Source: Chitinophaga sancti
Lineage (GTDB): Bacteria > Bacteroidota > Bacteroidia > Chitinophagales > Chitinophagaceae
DNA length: 64,000 nucleotides
Reading direction: 5' to 3'
NCBI RefSeq assembly: GCF_034424315.1
Contig: NZ_CP139972.1
Location: forward strand, 5,394,001-5,458,000
The notes beneath the pieces were generated by a model. The model was not told the origin of the DNA. It was given only the letters and a program-made list of their open reading frames with translations, and ran no database searches. The position numbers and the translations under genes are program-made. How positions within the stretch are numbered: position 1 is the first letter of the stretch; every line of letters begins with the position of its first letter. This document shows, piece by piece, positions 1 through 8,333 of this stretch.

Positions 1-584
1 CGTTTAAACTAATGCCCAATACCTCCGGGGTACGTACTGCCAGCGAAGCGGTGTATGCTGCACAACTGGCAAGGGAAGCACTGGAAACAAACTGGGTCAA
101 ACTGGAAATACATCCGGATCCCCGTTACCTGATGCCGGATCCTGTTGAAACACTGCAAGCTGCGGAAGAACTGGTAAAACTAGGTTTCGTGGTCCTCCCT
201 TATGTACACGCAGATCCTGTATTGTGCAAAAGATTAGAGCAGGTGGGCGTAGCAGCAGTGATGCCATTGGGGGCACCCATAGGTAGTAACAAAGGCTTAC
301 GCACAGCCGATTTCCTGGAGATCATCATAGAACAGAGCCAGGTACCCGTAGTCGTCGATGCCGGGATTGGCAGCCCCTCAGATGCTGCAAAAGCCATGGA
401 GATGGGTGCCGATGCGGTTTTGGTCAACACGGCTATTGCGGTAGCAAAGGACCCTGTAGCCATGGCGCAGGCATTTGCAACAGCAATAGTGGCAGGCAGA
501 ATGGCTTACGAAGCAGGACTGGCACCGGTATACAGGCAGGCAGTAGCTTCCAGCCCTCTTATTGGATTCTTAGATGAAGTATAG
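1..584 (+). CDS. thiG: Thiazole synthase ThiG, 3' part (5' end outside window)
   Basis: ThiG builds the thiazole ring of thiamine from 1-deoxy-D-xylulose 5-phosphate, dehydroglycine (from ThiH in this type of pathway) and sulfur carried by ThiS. The reading frame is open from the left edge, so the gene is cut by the window; the ATG at 12 is an internal Met inside the conserved stretch PNTSG. The Schiff-base lysine lies in the motif WVKLE (codon near 99), and the phosphate-binding end of the TIM barrel is visible as [31 protein letters not shown]. Only 2 bases separate it from thiH, so the two are co-transcribed. The assignment is firm; the true start cannot be seen. Confidence 0.96.
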   Translation, partial: FKLMPNTSGVRTASEAVYAAQLAREALETNWVKLEIHPDPRYLMPDPVETLQAAEELVKLGFVVLPYVHADPVLCKRLEQVGVAAVMPLGAPIGSNKGLRTADFLEIIIEQSQVPVVVDAGIGSPSDAAKAMEMGADAVLVNTAIAVAKDPVAMAQAFATAIVAGRMAYEAGLAPVYRQAVASSPLIGFLDEV

Positions 585-586
585 CT

Positions 587-1696
587 ATGGCAGATTTTAA
601 AACACTCTTTTCCCAATACGATTGGGAGCAGGTAAAAGATAGCATTTATGCAAAAACAGCTGCAAATGTGGAGCAGGCATTGCATAACAAGCGGCGTACG
701 ATCGAAGACTTTAAGGCATTAATTTCCCCGGCTGCAGCGCCCTATTTACCAGCCATGGCTCACCTGAGTCAGCAGCTCACCCGGCAGCGGTTTGGTCATA
801 CCATGCAGTTATACATTCCGCTTTACCTGAGTAATGAATGTCAGAACATCTGTACCTATTGCGGGTTTAGTCTTGACAACAGGATAGCCCGCAAAACGCT
901 GAACAGGGAGGAGGTGCTGGCAGAAGTAAAGGCGATCAAGGAGATGGGATACGACCATGTATTGCTGGTAACAGGGGAGGCACAGCAGACCGTAGGACTT
1001 CCTTATTTCAGGGAAATGCTGGAGCTGATCCGGCCTTACTTTTCCAACATATCTATGGAGGTACAACCCATGGATCAGTCAGATTATGAAGCCCTCATTC
1101 CAATGGGTTTGCATAGTGTATTGGTGTACCAGGAGACCTATCATGAGGCTGACTATAAACTGCATCATCCCAAAGGACGAAAATCGAATTTCAATTATCG
1201 CCTGGAAACGCCCGACCGCCTGGGCAAAGCGGGTATTCACAAAATAGGACTGGGGGTATTGATTGGACTGGAGGATTGGCGTACAGATAGTTTCTTTACC
1301 GCATTGCATTTACAATACCTGGAAAGGACGTACTGGCAAACGCGGTACAGTCTTTCGTTTCCGCGTTTACGCCCCTGTGCGGGTGGCCTGATGCCCAAGG
1401 CGGTGATGAGTGACCGGGAACTGGTACAACTGATCTGTGCATATAGATTACTATCTCCTGAGCTGGAACTAAGTCTTTCAACACGGGAATCTCCCCGCTT
1501 CAGGGATCATGTGATCCAATTGGGTATTACTACTATGAGTGCAGGCTCACGTACCAACCCGGGTGGCTATACAATGGGGGATGATTCGCTGGAGCAGTTT
1601 GAAATTTCGGATGAACGGGATCCGGCGGAGATAGCGGCTATGCTTCGAAACAATGGATACGAGGCGGTGTGGAAAGATTGGGATAAAGCATTCTGA
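587..1696 (+). CDS. thiH: 2-iminoacetate synthase ThiH (radical SAM)
   Basis: ThiH cleaves tyrosine to p-cresol and 2-iminoacetate (dehydroglycine), the glycine-derived substrate of ThiG. The 369-residue length is normal. The radical-SAM cluster motif C-x3-C-x2-C is at C85, C89 and C92 in ECQNICTYCGFS, and the C-terminal half has the ThiH/biotin-synthase-like pattern, including SAGSRTNPGGY. It follows thiG by 2 bases, the usual thiG-thiH order of the anaerobic-type thiamine pathway of Bacteroidota. It is the last gene of the operon: two hairpins follow, one of them a good terminator. Confidence 0.97.
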   Translation: MADFKTLFSQYDWEQVKDSIYAKTAANVEQALHNKRRTIEDFKALISPAAAPYLPAMAHLSQQLTRQRFGHTMQLYIPLYLSNECQNICTYCGFSLDNRIARKTLNREEVLAEVKAIKEMGYDHVLLVTGEAQQTVGLPYFREMLELIRPYFSNISMEVQPMDQSDYEALIPMGLHSVLVYQETYHEADYKLHHPKGRKSNFNYRLETPDRLGKAGIHKIGLGVLIGLEDWRTDSFFTALHLQYLERTYWQTRYSLSFPRLRPCAGGLMPKAVMSDRELVQLICAYRLLSPELELSLSTRESPRFRDHVIQLGITTMSAGSRTNPGGYTMGDDSLEQFEISDERDPAEIAAMLRNNGYEAVWKDWDKAF

Positions 1697-1758
1697 CAGC
1701 GCTTTATGGCCACGCATACTGAACCGGTATTTCAAGCCCACCGTTGGTGTAACTCACC

Positions 1759-1801
1759 GGCGCGAAACGGCTTCCGCCTTCGGCAGAATTCGTTTCGCGC
1801 C
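1759..1801. repeat. 11-bp stem-loop downstream of thiH
   Basis: A perfect 11-bp inverted repeat (GGCGCGAAACG at 1759-1769, complement at 1791-1801) encloses a 21-base loop. It is followed by TATTTT, so it could act as a weak terminator for thiH or as a 3' mRNA-stabilising stem. It may also be a dispersed palindromic repeat, which cannot be judged from one copy. Confidence 0.5.
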
Positions 1802-1815
1802 TATTTTCCTGATAA

Positions 1816-1855
1816 AAAAATAACAGTTCCGCCTGCAGGCGGAACTGTTATTTTT
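1816..1855. terminator. Bidirectional intrinsic terminator between thiH and the DUF2383 gene
   Basis: A nearly perfect 20-bp palindrome, centred at 1835/1836, with A-run on the left and T-run on the right. It reads as a rho-independent terminator on both strands and separates the + strand thi operon from the converging - strand gene at 1997-2458. Confidence 0.85.
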
Positions 1856-1996
1856 ACCTAAATCCATTACTGAAATTTGTTACTTATAGACATAAGTAGC
1901 TGCTTAATATTCAAATGTAGGTTGCACATAATGAACAACAGCATTACGTTTCATTTTGAACAAAAAGAACAGCTATGCTTATAATGAACAATCTGT

Positions 1997-2458
1997 TCAG
2001 TGAACGACTTTTTCCAAATCACGATAAGTTCTCACCGTATCATGTGCACTTCTCAGCGCCCTGCGCTGATTGGCCACCAGCTCACGGATACTATATGGCA
2101 TGGTAATACCTGAGCCCAGCACATCTTCATACGTACGCTGGGTGGCATCTTCTCCATACTCGCATGAAGACAGGATAGAGTGCCTGTCATGCCCTGAAAA
2201 AGTAGCTTTTACATCCATCCAGGTTCTATAGAGTTTACCATAAATAGTAGTATTGTGTGTAGGTTCCTCGCCACCATCCTGCAATATACCTTTCAGTTGA
2301 TCTATATAAGTAATACTTTCTTCTCTCATTCTTTGGAACAGTGCTTTCAGATCGGCATCATCTGTCTGATCAATGGCCTTCAGGTATCCAGCTTCACGGT
2401 CATTATTGATCATGATCAGGTCATTCAGGGCTTCTATCAATTTCTCGTTCAATTGCAT
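1997..2458 (-). CDS. PA2169-type four-helix-bundle protein (DUF2383)
   Basis: A 153-residue, all-helical soluble protein. The N-terminal 110 residues match the DUF2383 / PA2169 ferritin-like four-helix bundle: LNDLIMINNDREAGYLKAI is the typical first helix, and ITYIDQLKGIL and YRTWMDVKATFSG follow in the expected order. Proteins of this family are small and stress-associated, and their biochemical role is not settled. No signal peptide is seen. It is a single-gene unit, convergent with thiH and divergent from the small membrane gene at 2783, a neighbour of the same stress/envelope kind. Confidence 0.85.
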   Translation of the reverse strand: MQLNEKLIEALNDLIMINNDREAGYLKAIDQTDDADLKALFQRMREESITYIDQLKGILQDGGEEPTHNTTIYGKLYRTWMDVKATFSGHDRHSILSSCEYGEDATQRTYEDVLGSGITMPYSIRELVANQRRALRSAHDTVRTYRDLEKVVH

Positions 2459-2782
2459 GATGATAGTTTTAAAAATGAATGAAGAATGTTGTGTTCTTTC
2501 AATATGAAATTCAAAAATTCTACCAGCCTTTTCGGATACGGGAGTTTAGCGGCTGATTCGCAATGAATATACTTACTGCTAACGGAAGATGCTTATCAGT
2601 AGCGTACATTTTACCTCCCTCCGGGGAATATGTTCTACAAAGCCTTTTGGCCGCAAATGCAGTATGTATAAGGATTCCGGGGCGCTAAAACGGTTTATAC
2701 CTCGGTTAGAAGCACATCTTAAAGAAGAACTGCTTAACTGGCATAAATTTTCTATTCCTTAAGATAACCAAATCTTTTTGAT
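2459..2782. other. Intergenic region with no convincing gene
   Basis: This 324-base divergent gap must carry the promoters of the DUF2383 gene (- strand) and the lmo0937-type gene (+ strand). A 57-codon + strand open frame (2589-2762) ends in a hydrophilic stretch, but it has no TAnnTTTG element, no clear ribosome binding site and no family resemblance, so I do not call it a gene. No tRNA or strong hairpin is seen. Confidence 0.5.
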
Positions 2783-2935
2783 ATGAACGGCTTACTTTAT
2801 TTAATTGCGATTATTCTGATCATCGGATGGATTTTGGGCGTGTTTGTTTACTCCGCAGGCAGCCTTATACATACCCTACTGGTTTTAGCGATTATCGCTA
2901 TCCTCGTAAATATTATACGCGGTAGGGCTGTTTAA
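2783..2935 (+). CDS. lmo0937-family small membrane protein (50 aa)
   Basis: Translation gives a 50-residue protein, MNGLLYLIAIILIIGWILGV onward, ending NIIRGRAV. It has two hydrophobic segments (about residues 3-22 and 30-45) separated by the short YSAGSLIH turn. This layout, the SAG turn and the IRG end match the lmo0937 / DUF5670 family of tiny inner-membrane proteins common in Bacteroidota. Function is unknown; relatives often sit near general-stress and envelope genes. A hairpin and then a strong terminator follow it. The start is the only ATG in frame. Confidence 0.8.
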   Translation: MNGLLYLIAIILIIGWILGVFVYSAGSLIHTLLVLAIIAILVNIIRGRAV

Positions 2936-2968
2936 CAGGCTACCTCAGAATAAGAAATTTCATCGGCA

Positions 2969-3007
2969 GCAGCCGACTGAAAGAGGGCATCCTCTTGAGT
3001 CGGCTGC
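2969..3007 (+). repeat. Two-part stem-loop after the lmo0937-type gene
   Basis: A 10-bp outer stem (GCAGCCGACT, 2969-2978, with its complement at 2998-3007) encloses a second 6-bp stem (AAGAGG/CCTCTT). It lacks a T-run. It lies directly before the intrinsic terminator at 3012-3048 and probably forms the 3' end of the 2783-2935 transcript. Confidence 0.6.
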
Positions 3008-3011
3008 ACAG

Positions 3012-3048
3012 AAAATTGCTTTTACCTCCGGTGAAAGCAATTTTTTTT
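3012..3048 (+). terminator. Strong intrinsic terminator
   Basis: Left arm 3012-3026 and right arm 3030-3044 form a stem of about 15 bp with a 3-base loop, followed by an uninterrupted T-run to 3048. It ends the transcript of the small membrane gene just before the promoter of the next gene. Confidence 0.9.
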
Positions 3049-3057
3049 GCAATAACG

Positions 3058-3065
3058 TACCTTTG
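3058..3065 (+). promoter_or_regulatory. TAnnTTTG (-7) promoter element, TACCTTTG
   Basis: An exact match to the Bacteroidota -7 consensus, only 5 bases before the ATG at 3071. If it is used, the transcript would start at or next to the start codon. Confidence 0.6.
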
Positions 3066-3070
3066 CCTCC

Positions 3071-4180
3071 ATGAGAAAATATCTTTTGTTTAGCCTGCTT
3101 TTTGCAGCCTGCAGCACCTCCCGTCATCCTGTGAATACATCGGATGTATCTCAGCTCCGCCTCTTACACAAACTCATCGTTCCATACAACACCACCTTCA
3201 ATGGCACGACAGTAGGAGGGCTCTCAGGCATCGACTACGACAGTGCCCGCAACGTATATTATCTCATTTGCGATGATCGCTCAGAACACGAAGCTGCCCG
3301 GTACTACACCGCCCGGGTGCCAGTCAATGGCGAACCGGTGACCTTCACTGCCGTGACTACACTCCCTATGCGCGATGGTCAGCCCTTTCCCGCCGGCAAA
3401 AACCTGGCACCCGACCCGGAAGCCATGCGTTACAATCCCAACACCGGTCACCTGGTCTGGAGCAGTGAGGGAGAGCGTATCGTCAACGCCAAAGACACCA
3501 TTCTAAAAGATCCTGCTGTATACGAAATATCCCGCGACGGGCATTTCCTTGATACTTTTTCTATCCCTTCTCAAATGCACATGCAGGCAGGCAGCAATGG
3601 CCCCCGCAGGAACGGCACTTTTGAAGGGCTGGGCTTTACCCCGGATGGTAAATATATGTTCGTGAGTGTGGAAGAACCCCGCTATGAAGACGGTCCCCGT
3701 GCAGGCCTGAAAGATACGACTGCCTGGATCCGCATTATAAAATACGACCTGCAAACGAGGCAAGCCATTGCCCAGTTTGCCTACAAACTGGCACCGGTAG
3801 CCGCCGCTCCGGTACCTCCCGATTCATTTGCCATCAATGGCATTCCTGATATTCTTGTGTTGTCAGAAAACCAGCTTCTCATCATGGAACGCTCTTTCTC
3901 CACAGGCGTAAAAAATTGTACTATCCGCCTCTACAAGGCAGACCTTTCTCATGCCACAAATGTATCGGCTATACAATCTTTGCAGACAGATACCCACTTT
4001 ACACCTGTTGTGAAAAAGCCTTTATTTAATTTTCAAAGTCTGCAGACATATGTAGATAATGTGGAAGGAATGACTTTTGGCCCCCGCCTGCCAAACGGCC
4101 ACAGGAGCCTTATTTGTGTGGCTGACAATAATTTTTCAAACAAAGAAGAAACGCAGTTCTATATCTTCGATATTGAATAG
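3071..4180 (+). CDS. Esterase-like activity of phytase family lipoprotein
   Basis: A 369-residue exported protein. The N-terminus MRKYLLFSLLFAACSTS is a lipoprotein-type signal with the likely lipidated Cys at 14. The rest has the phytase-like / esterase-like beta-propeller pattern (PF13449 type): GGLSGIDYD, the acidic DPEAMRYNPNTGHLVWSSEGE, and FEGLGFTPDGKYMFVSVEEP, ending VEGMTFGP..RSLICVADNNF. Substrate is unknown; family names rest on weak activities. It stands alone behind a terminator and has its own promoter. The lipobox has Phe at -3, slightly atypical, so anchoring is likely rather than certain. Confidence 0.85.
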   Translation: MRKYLLFSLLFAACSTSRHPVNTSDVSQLRLLHKLIVPYNTTFNGTTVGGLSGIDYDSARNVYYLICDDRSEHEAARYYTARVPVNGEPVTFTAVTTLPMRDGQPFPAGKNLAPDPEAMRYNPNTGHLVWSSEGERIVNAKDTILKDPAVYEISRDGHFLDTFSIPSQMHMQAGSNGPRRNGTFEGLGFTPDGKYMFVSVEEPRYEDGPRAGLKDTTAWIRIIKYDLQTRQAIAQFAYKLAPVAAAPVPPDSFAINGIPDILVLSENQLLIMERSFSTGVKNCTIRLYKADLSHATNVSAIQSLQTDTHFTPVVKKPLFNFQSLQTYVDNVEGMTFGPRLPNGHRSLICVADNNFSNKEETQFYIFDIE

Positions 4181-4314
4181 CAATAGTATTTTATCAATGA
4201 GTGGTATCATCTAACTGTATAGTTGGAGATCCAGACATTGTCTGCTATATTGGAGAATCATTCGGGAATCTGAATGTATAATCTATGCCAATTTTTAGAC
4301 TATCCGTGAAGACC

Positions 4315-5073
4315 CTATATTCCATTTGACGCAGTCAAAATAATAGGTTCTCCGCTCGTTACGAGCACCGTATGTTCATGCTGGGCCACAAAACTCCCAT
4401 CTTTGGTCACCAGGGTCCAGCCATCTCCTAATGTATCAGCATAGTTTGCCCCGGTAGAGATAAAGGTTTCAATAGCGACCACAGAATTGCTGCGGAAACG
4501 GTTTCGGTTGAACCGGTCGTAGAAGTTAGGGATCTCCCTGGGTGCTTCGTGCAGGCTTCTGCCTATACCATGGCCGACCAGGTTCCTGATCACCTTGTAT
4601 CCTTTTTCTTTGGCGGCATTTTCAACGATACGGCCAATGTGGGCCAGGCGAACTCCATCGCTGATATTGCTGATGGCCTTGTGCAGGATTTCGATAGAGG
4701 CATTGATAAGAGCAGTGTGCCTGAAAAGGTCTTCTCCCAGTACAAAAGAGGCACCGTTATCAGCATAATACCCCGCCAGTTCGCCAGATACATCAATGTT
4801 TACGAGATCGCCGGGTTGTAATATTTTCCCGGCGGAAGGGATCCCGTGGGCGACTTCGTTGTTCACGCTGATGCAGGTAAATCCCGGGAAATTATAGGTT
4901 AGTTTCGGTGCCGACCTGGCACCCATTTGAGTTAATAAAGCGCCGCCATACTCATCCAGTTCTTTTGTAGACATGCCGGGAGCGGCACATTGACGCATCA
5001 GCTGCAACACCTTGCCAACTACTTCGCTGATGGCCTGCATGCCGGATAGATCTGCTGTGGATGTAATGGACAT
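4315..5073 (-). CDS. map: Methionine aminopeptidase, type I
   Basis: Removes the N-terminal Met from new proteins in the cytoplasm. At 252 residues it has all five metal ligands of the pita-bread fold: D94 (NIDVSG), D105 (YYADNGASF), H168 (GHGIGRSLHE), E202 (AIETF) and E233 (QHEHT), with the substrate-binding H76 in NEVAHGIP. It is not in a ribosomal-protein operon here but in a short - strand group downstream of tmk (122 bases between). Bacteroidota often carry a second map among the ribosomal genes, so this may be the stand-alone paralogue. Confidence 0.95.
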   Translation of the reverse strand: MSITSTADLSGMQAISEVVGKVLQLMRQCAAPGMSTKELDEYGGALLTQMGARSAPKLTYNFPGFTCISVNNEVAHGIPSAGKILQPGDLVNIDVSGELAGYYADNGASFVLGEDLFRHTALINASIEILHKAISNISDGVRLAHIGRIVENAAKEKGYKVIRNLVGHGIGRSLHEAPREIPNFYDRFNRNRFRSNSVVAIETFISTGANYADTLGDGWTLVTKDGSFVAQHEHTVLVTSGEPIILTASNGI

Positions 5074-5195
5074 AGTTCCTCCTTTTTTTTCCGAAACGGG
5101 TTTTCATGGTTGATGGTGAATGCCCTGTTTCAGGCATACCTTTTCTGGAACAGGTTTTCGCTCTTCATTGATGAATTCCCTTTTTCATGAACCCT

Positions 5196-5888
5196 TTATA
5201 TCAGTTTGTCCAGACAGGCTACAATATTTGCGTGGATTTCCGCAATAGGTAGCATCTTGTCTGTTTTATCATAACATACTATTTTGGTAATGGCAGGGTC
5301 TGTATCTGCCAGTACTTCGTATTCTTTTCTGACTGCCAGCTGGAGGGAGAAATCCTTTTCATGGATGTCTTCCTTGCCATTCAGGTAGCTCCGGTCTTCA
5401 TTTTTCATTCTTTTGGTCAGCGCCTGTTCTGTATGGGAAAAGGGCACATCCAGGTAAATGGAGAGATCCGGCTGGGGAATACGGTTGTACCCGTACTCAA
5501 ACATGTTGATCCATTCACGCAATTCCTTTTTTTCGGCTTCAGTGCTCAGTTTGGCGCACTGAAAGGCGATATTGGACAGCACATACCTGTCTACCAGTAC
5601 GGTATATCCATTGGCCAGCCATTCATTGATGGTGCTGGCAAAGTCTTTTCTATCTTCTGCAAAAATGAGGGCAACCAGCTGTGGGTGTACATTTTTCACA
5701 TCCCCGAACTCCCCCCGCAAAAATTTAGCTACCAGGTCACCAAATACGCCACCGTTCTGACTTCTTGGAAAGTGGATAAAGCGGGTTTCTATGCCCTGCT
5801 GATGATAGTACCTGGTCAATAAGTCAATCTGGGTCGATTTTCCTGCTCCATCGAGTCCTTCTACGGCAATAAATCTGCTTTTCTGCAT
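5196..5888 (-). CDS. tmk: Thymidylate kinase
   Basis: Phosphorylates dTMP to dTDP for DNA synthesis. The 230-residue protein has the P-loop GLDGAGKST at 11-19, the DRY motif at 100-102 and a conserved nucleotide-binding FPRS motif (40-43). The Lid region (KRMKNEDRSYLN) is longer and less arginine-rich than in Escherichia coli, as usual for the Bacteroidota/eukaryote-like form. It is the first gene of a - strand group leading to map and has two copies of a TAnnTTTG element upstream. Confidence 0.95.
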   Translation of the reverse strand: MQKSRFIAVEGLDGAGKSTQIDLLTRYYHQQGIETRFIHFPRSQNGGVFGDLVAKFLRGEFGDVKNVHPQLVALIFAEDRKDFASTINEWLANGYTVLVDRYVLSNIAFQCAKLSTEAEKKELREWINMFEYGYNRIPQPDLSIYLDVPFSHTEQALTKRMKNEDRSYLNGKEDIHEKDFSLQLAVRKEYEVLADTDPAITKIVCYDKTDKMLPIAEIHANIVACLDKLI

Positions 5889-5905
5889 TGATCTGGTTTA
5901 GGGGC

Positions 5906-5944
5906 CAAAGATATTACATCTTTCAGGTATCCCGGCCAAAGATA
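5906..5944 (-). promoter_or_regulatory. Duplicated TATCTTTG promoter elements upstream of tmk
   Basis: On the - strand TATCTTTG occurs at 5913-5906 and again at 5944-5937, each inside a repeated 12-mer (GGCCAAAGATAT on the + strand) 31 bases apart. The proximal copy gives a leader of about 15 bases before the tmk ATG. The distal copy may be a second start or a chance duplication. Confidence 0.55.
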
Positions 5945-6007
5945 TAGGGATAAGCCCAGCCTGATCCGGTAATAAGCCGCAGATATTCCGCCTCTTTTAA
6001 GATGCGG

Positions 6008-6051
6008 GTTATAGGCGGCTTATAGGCGGGATATAGGCGGGTTATCTGCGG
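6008..6051. repeat. Four 11-bp tandem repeats (TTATAGGCGG type)
   Basis: Four head-to-tail 11-base units at 6008, 6019, 6030 and 6041 (GTTATAGGCGG, CTTATAGGCGG, GATATAGGCGG, GTTATCTGCGG), then a partial fifth at 6052. The array lies in the tmk/MutS-like divergent promoter gap, one helical turn per unit. It could be a phased protein-binding array or a neutral slippage product. Confidence 0.75.
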
Positions 6052-6174
6052 GTTATCTCCCTTATTGAGCCATGGTTAAGGGTTAGAGAAGATCACTGCA
6101 ATTTTTGAGTTTTCTTTAACATATCCTTAAGGGACTTATACATTACTTTTAAAGACAATAATTGAAACTGCTGT

Positions 6175-7392
6175 ATGTCCGAAGCTTTACCCATAGAAAA
6201 GGAGATCATCCGTTTGTTTGACTATACCCTGCATCCTTCTTCCAGCCAGCGCCTCTACGACATATTTTCGGGACCTCGTTTATCCTTTTCAGCGACGCTG
6301 GAGCGGCAGCAGTTATTACAGGCATTTTTATTTCACTGGGAGCGGATCCTGGGGTTTACCTATCATAAGGCGGATCTGCAGGAGGTGTATCAGTTTACGA
6401 CCTATATTGAGCTACCCGAAAGCTCTATATTTCAATACTTTGGGAAAGACAAGTACCAGTTGCAGGGCAGGTGTATGCAAGCGATCCGATTGCTGCGGAA
6501 TATTTATGGAAAATACCTGCTGCCATTACTGGGTACTCCTTTGCTGGAAGATTTTGCCGGGCCGGCGAAGGCGTATTATGAGGCGCTGGAAATAGACAAA
6601 TTACCGAAGGAGCTGACTTTTCAGCAGATCTTTGCATTTGCTGCGAAGTTGGTAATGTGCAGAGAGCGGGGCATAACGGCGAGGTTCTGGGATGCTTTGT
6701 TTGAATATGAGGCCTGGTGGTCGCTGGCTATGGGAACACGGAAGCATGGGTTTTCGATTCCGGCCTTTTCTGCGGATAATTTTGTGATAAAGCAGTTCTG
6801 GCACCCAATGGTGGAGAACCCGGTCAAAAACACCCTGCAAACGACGTGTAATATGATCGTATTAACGGGTCCGAATATGTCGGGGAAGTCGACGACCTTA
6901 AAAGCGATCGGGCTTTGTGTGGCATTGGCGCATTTGGGGCTGGCGGTGCCGGCGGAGGATTGCAGGATCCCGTTTTATGACCAGGTGTTGATTGCTATTA
7001 ATGTGACGGATGATCTGAAGAATGGGTTTAGTCATTTTATGCAGGAGATCGTGCATTTGAAGCATACGGCGATGCAGGCGAAGGAAGGGCAGCGGTGTTT
7101 TGCGATCTTTGATGAGATCTTCAGGGGTACGAATATCGATGATGCGATGGAGGTGACGGAGACGACGATTAGGGGATTGAGTCAGTTTAAGCAGTGTCAT
7201 TTTATTATATCTACGCATTTGTACCAGTTGCAGGGGGCATTGCCGGTGGCGTTGTATGAGCCTTACCAGTTGCGGGCGGGGATACGGGATGGGGTGCCAG
7301 TGAATAGTTATCAGCTGGATAGGGGCTGGTCTGATTTGAAGTTTGGAAGGCTGATATTTGAGCGGGAGGGGTTGGCGAAGTTGTTGGAATAA
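6175..7392 (+). CDS. MutS-family ATPase lacking the mismatch-recognition domain
   Basis: A 405-residue protein with only the MutS core and ATPase parts. Residues 1-220 are helical and resemble the lever/clamp region; the Walker A is GPNMSGKST at 232-240, the Walker B region is CFAIFDEIFRGT near 306-317, and the STH switch (IISTHLYQL) follows. There is no N-terminal domain with the Phe-x-Glu mismatch wedge and no Smr nuclease, so it is neither MutS nor MutS2. Short MutS-like proteins of this kind are widespread in Bacteroidota and their role is unknown. It is transcribed alone. Codon use changes to a strongly G-rich style over the last third. Confidence 0.85.
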   Translation: MSEALPIEKEIIRLFDYTLHPSSSQRLYDIFSGPRLSFSATLERQQLLQAFLFHWERILGFTYHKADLQEVYQFTTYIELPESSIFQYFGKDKYQLQGRCMQAIRLLRNIYGKYLLPLLGTPLLEDFAGPAKAYYEALEIDKLPKELTFQQIFAFAAKLVMCRERGITARFWDALFEYEAWWSLAMGTRKHGFSIPAFSADNFVIKQFWHPMVENPVKNTLQTTCNMIVLTGPNMSGKSTTLKAIGLCVALAHLGLAVPAEDCRIPFYDQVLIAINVTDDLKNGFSHFMQEIVHLKHTAMQAKEGQRCFAIFDEIFRGTNIDDAMEVTETTIRGLSQFKQCHFIISTHLYQLQGALPVALYEPYQLRAGIRDGVPVNSYQLDRGWSDLKFGRLIFEREGLAKLLE

Positions 7393-7465
7393 AGGATTTG
7401 TTTGCAGGGAGGGGATGTTGAAGTTGTTGAAATAAAGGATTTGTGGGAGGGAGGGGATGTTGATG
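7381..7465 (+). repeat. Imperfect 43-bp tandem duplication across the MutS-like stop codon
   Basis: The segment 7381-7423, which includes the last codons and stop of the MutS-like gene, is repeated almost exactly at 7424-7465 (TTGTTGRAATAAAGGATTTG, then GGGAGGGGATGTTGA). Copy 2 is one base shorter. It appears to be a recent local duplication that left the reading frame intact. Confidence 0.75.
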
Positions 7466-7612
7466 GCGCTATTAGGTATTGAAGCGGTTTATTGGTTTCG
7501 GTTTTGATATGTTTATAACCTGGGATGCTTTCGTGGTTATCTACCTGGGCTTTGCTTTTGTGGTTATCAGCGTTTTCAGATATGCAGCTCACGCTGTTAT
7601 CGGCTTTTTCAG

Positions 7613-8050
7613 TTATTGAGCAATCCGCTTCGCGGCAATTTTCCTATACGCTTTTAGGTATTTATTTAATCTCGCCACGTCTTTTTCTGTCACTTCCGGA
7701 ATGCGTTTCACATCCATATTATCAATAAGGTCGTTCATTTTTACGGCACAGGACAATGGATTTTGCAAGGTCCTATTTACAAAATGATCATAGTCTTCAT
7801 CCTCAGATAATTTAGTCACGCCTTTCAATGCTTCTACTAATTCCGGTGCCAATCCTTCATCAGCCAGTTGTTCGAAAGTCCAGTCTGTATCTTCGACGAC
7901 GTCATGTAATACGCCTACGATTTTTTCTTCGGGGGTAATGCCCATATTCATTACTCTTAGTACATGTGCAATGTAGGGGGCGCCGTATTTATCTTTCTGT
8001 CCATGATGGGCAGAAACGGCGATTTCAATGGCTTTTTCTAATGTCATCAT
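7613..8050 (-). CDS. Single-domain HD phosphohydrolase of the RelA/SpoT-hydrolase type
   Basis: A 145-residue stand-alone HD-domain protein. The SpoT/MESH1 hydrolase pattern is present: AHHGQKDKYGAPYIAHVLRV (His at 15 and 29), then VGVLHDVVEDT with the HD pair at 49-50 and ED at 53-54, and NDLIDNMD as the later Asp-containing helix. Full Rel/SpoT proteins carry synthetase, TGS and ACT domains, absent here, so this is likely a small alarmone hydrolase or a nucleotide/pyrophosphate hydrolase of related specificity. Two ATGs are adjacent at the start (8050 and 8047). It is a single-gene - strand unit. Confidence 0.82.
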   Translation of the reverse strand: MMTLEKAIEIAVSAHHGQKDKYGAPYIAHVLRVMNMGITPEEKIVGVLHDVVEDTDWTFEQLADEGLAPELVEALKGVTKLSEDEDYDHFVNRTLQNPLSCAVKMNDLIDNMDVKRIPEVTEKDVARLNKYLKAYRKIAAKRIAQ

Positions 8051-8333
8051 GCTTTAAGTTAGTAAATAAAATGGTTATGGCAAGGCGTGATGTATGTGCG
8101 ATTAAGGAACATGCCTGGCCATACCAGCATTAAAATGACTGAAATCTATCTTCAGTCATTACCCATGAATATGCTGGATGAAGAGAATTATAAAGTAATG
8201 CAGCTAATGGAATAAAACGGGGAAGGGCGGTGTACGCCCTTTCTCCTGCTTAATCCCTGCGGATTTAAAACATCACAAATTGCTGCAATTCAATAATTTA
8301 TCCTAATTTCATCAATCACTAAAAAAAGCGCTT
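8051..8333. other. Intergenic region with two small hairpins
   Basis: No gene is seen. A 9-bp hairpin (AATGACTGA at 8134-8142 and its complement at 8152-8160) and a 7-bp hairpin (8223-8229 with 8235-8241, AAGGGCG) are present. Neither has a good T-run on either strand. They may be remnants of terminators or small regulatory stems between the HD gene and higBA. Confidence 0.4.

Noticed and set aside
2589..2762. 57-codon + strand frame before the lmo0937-type gene
   Set aside because: No promoter element, no clear ribosome binding site and no family resemblance; mentioned only in the gap entry.
6008..6060. CRISPR array
   Set aside because: Units are 11 bases without spacers, and no cas genes are present.
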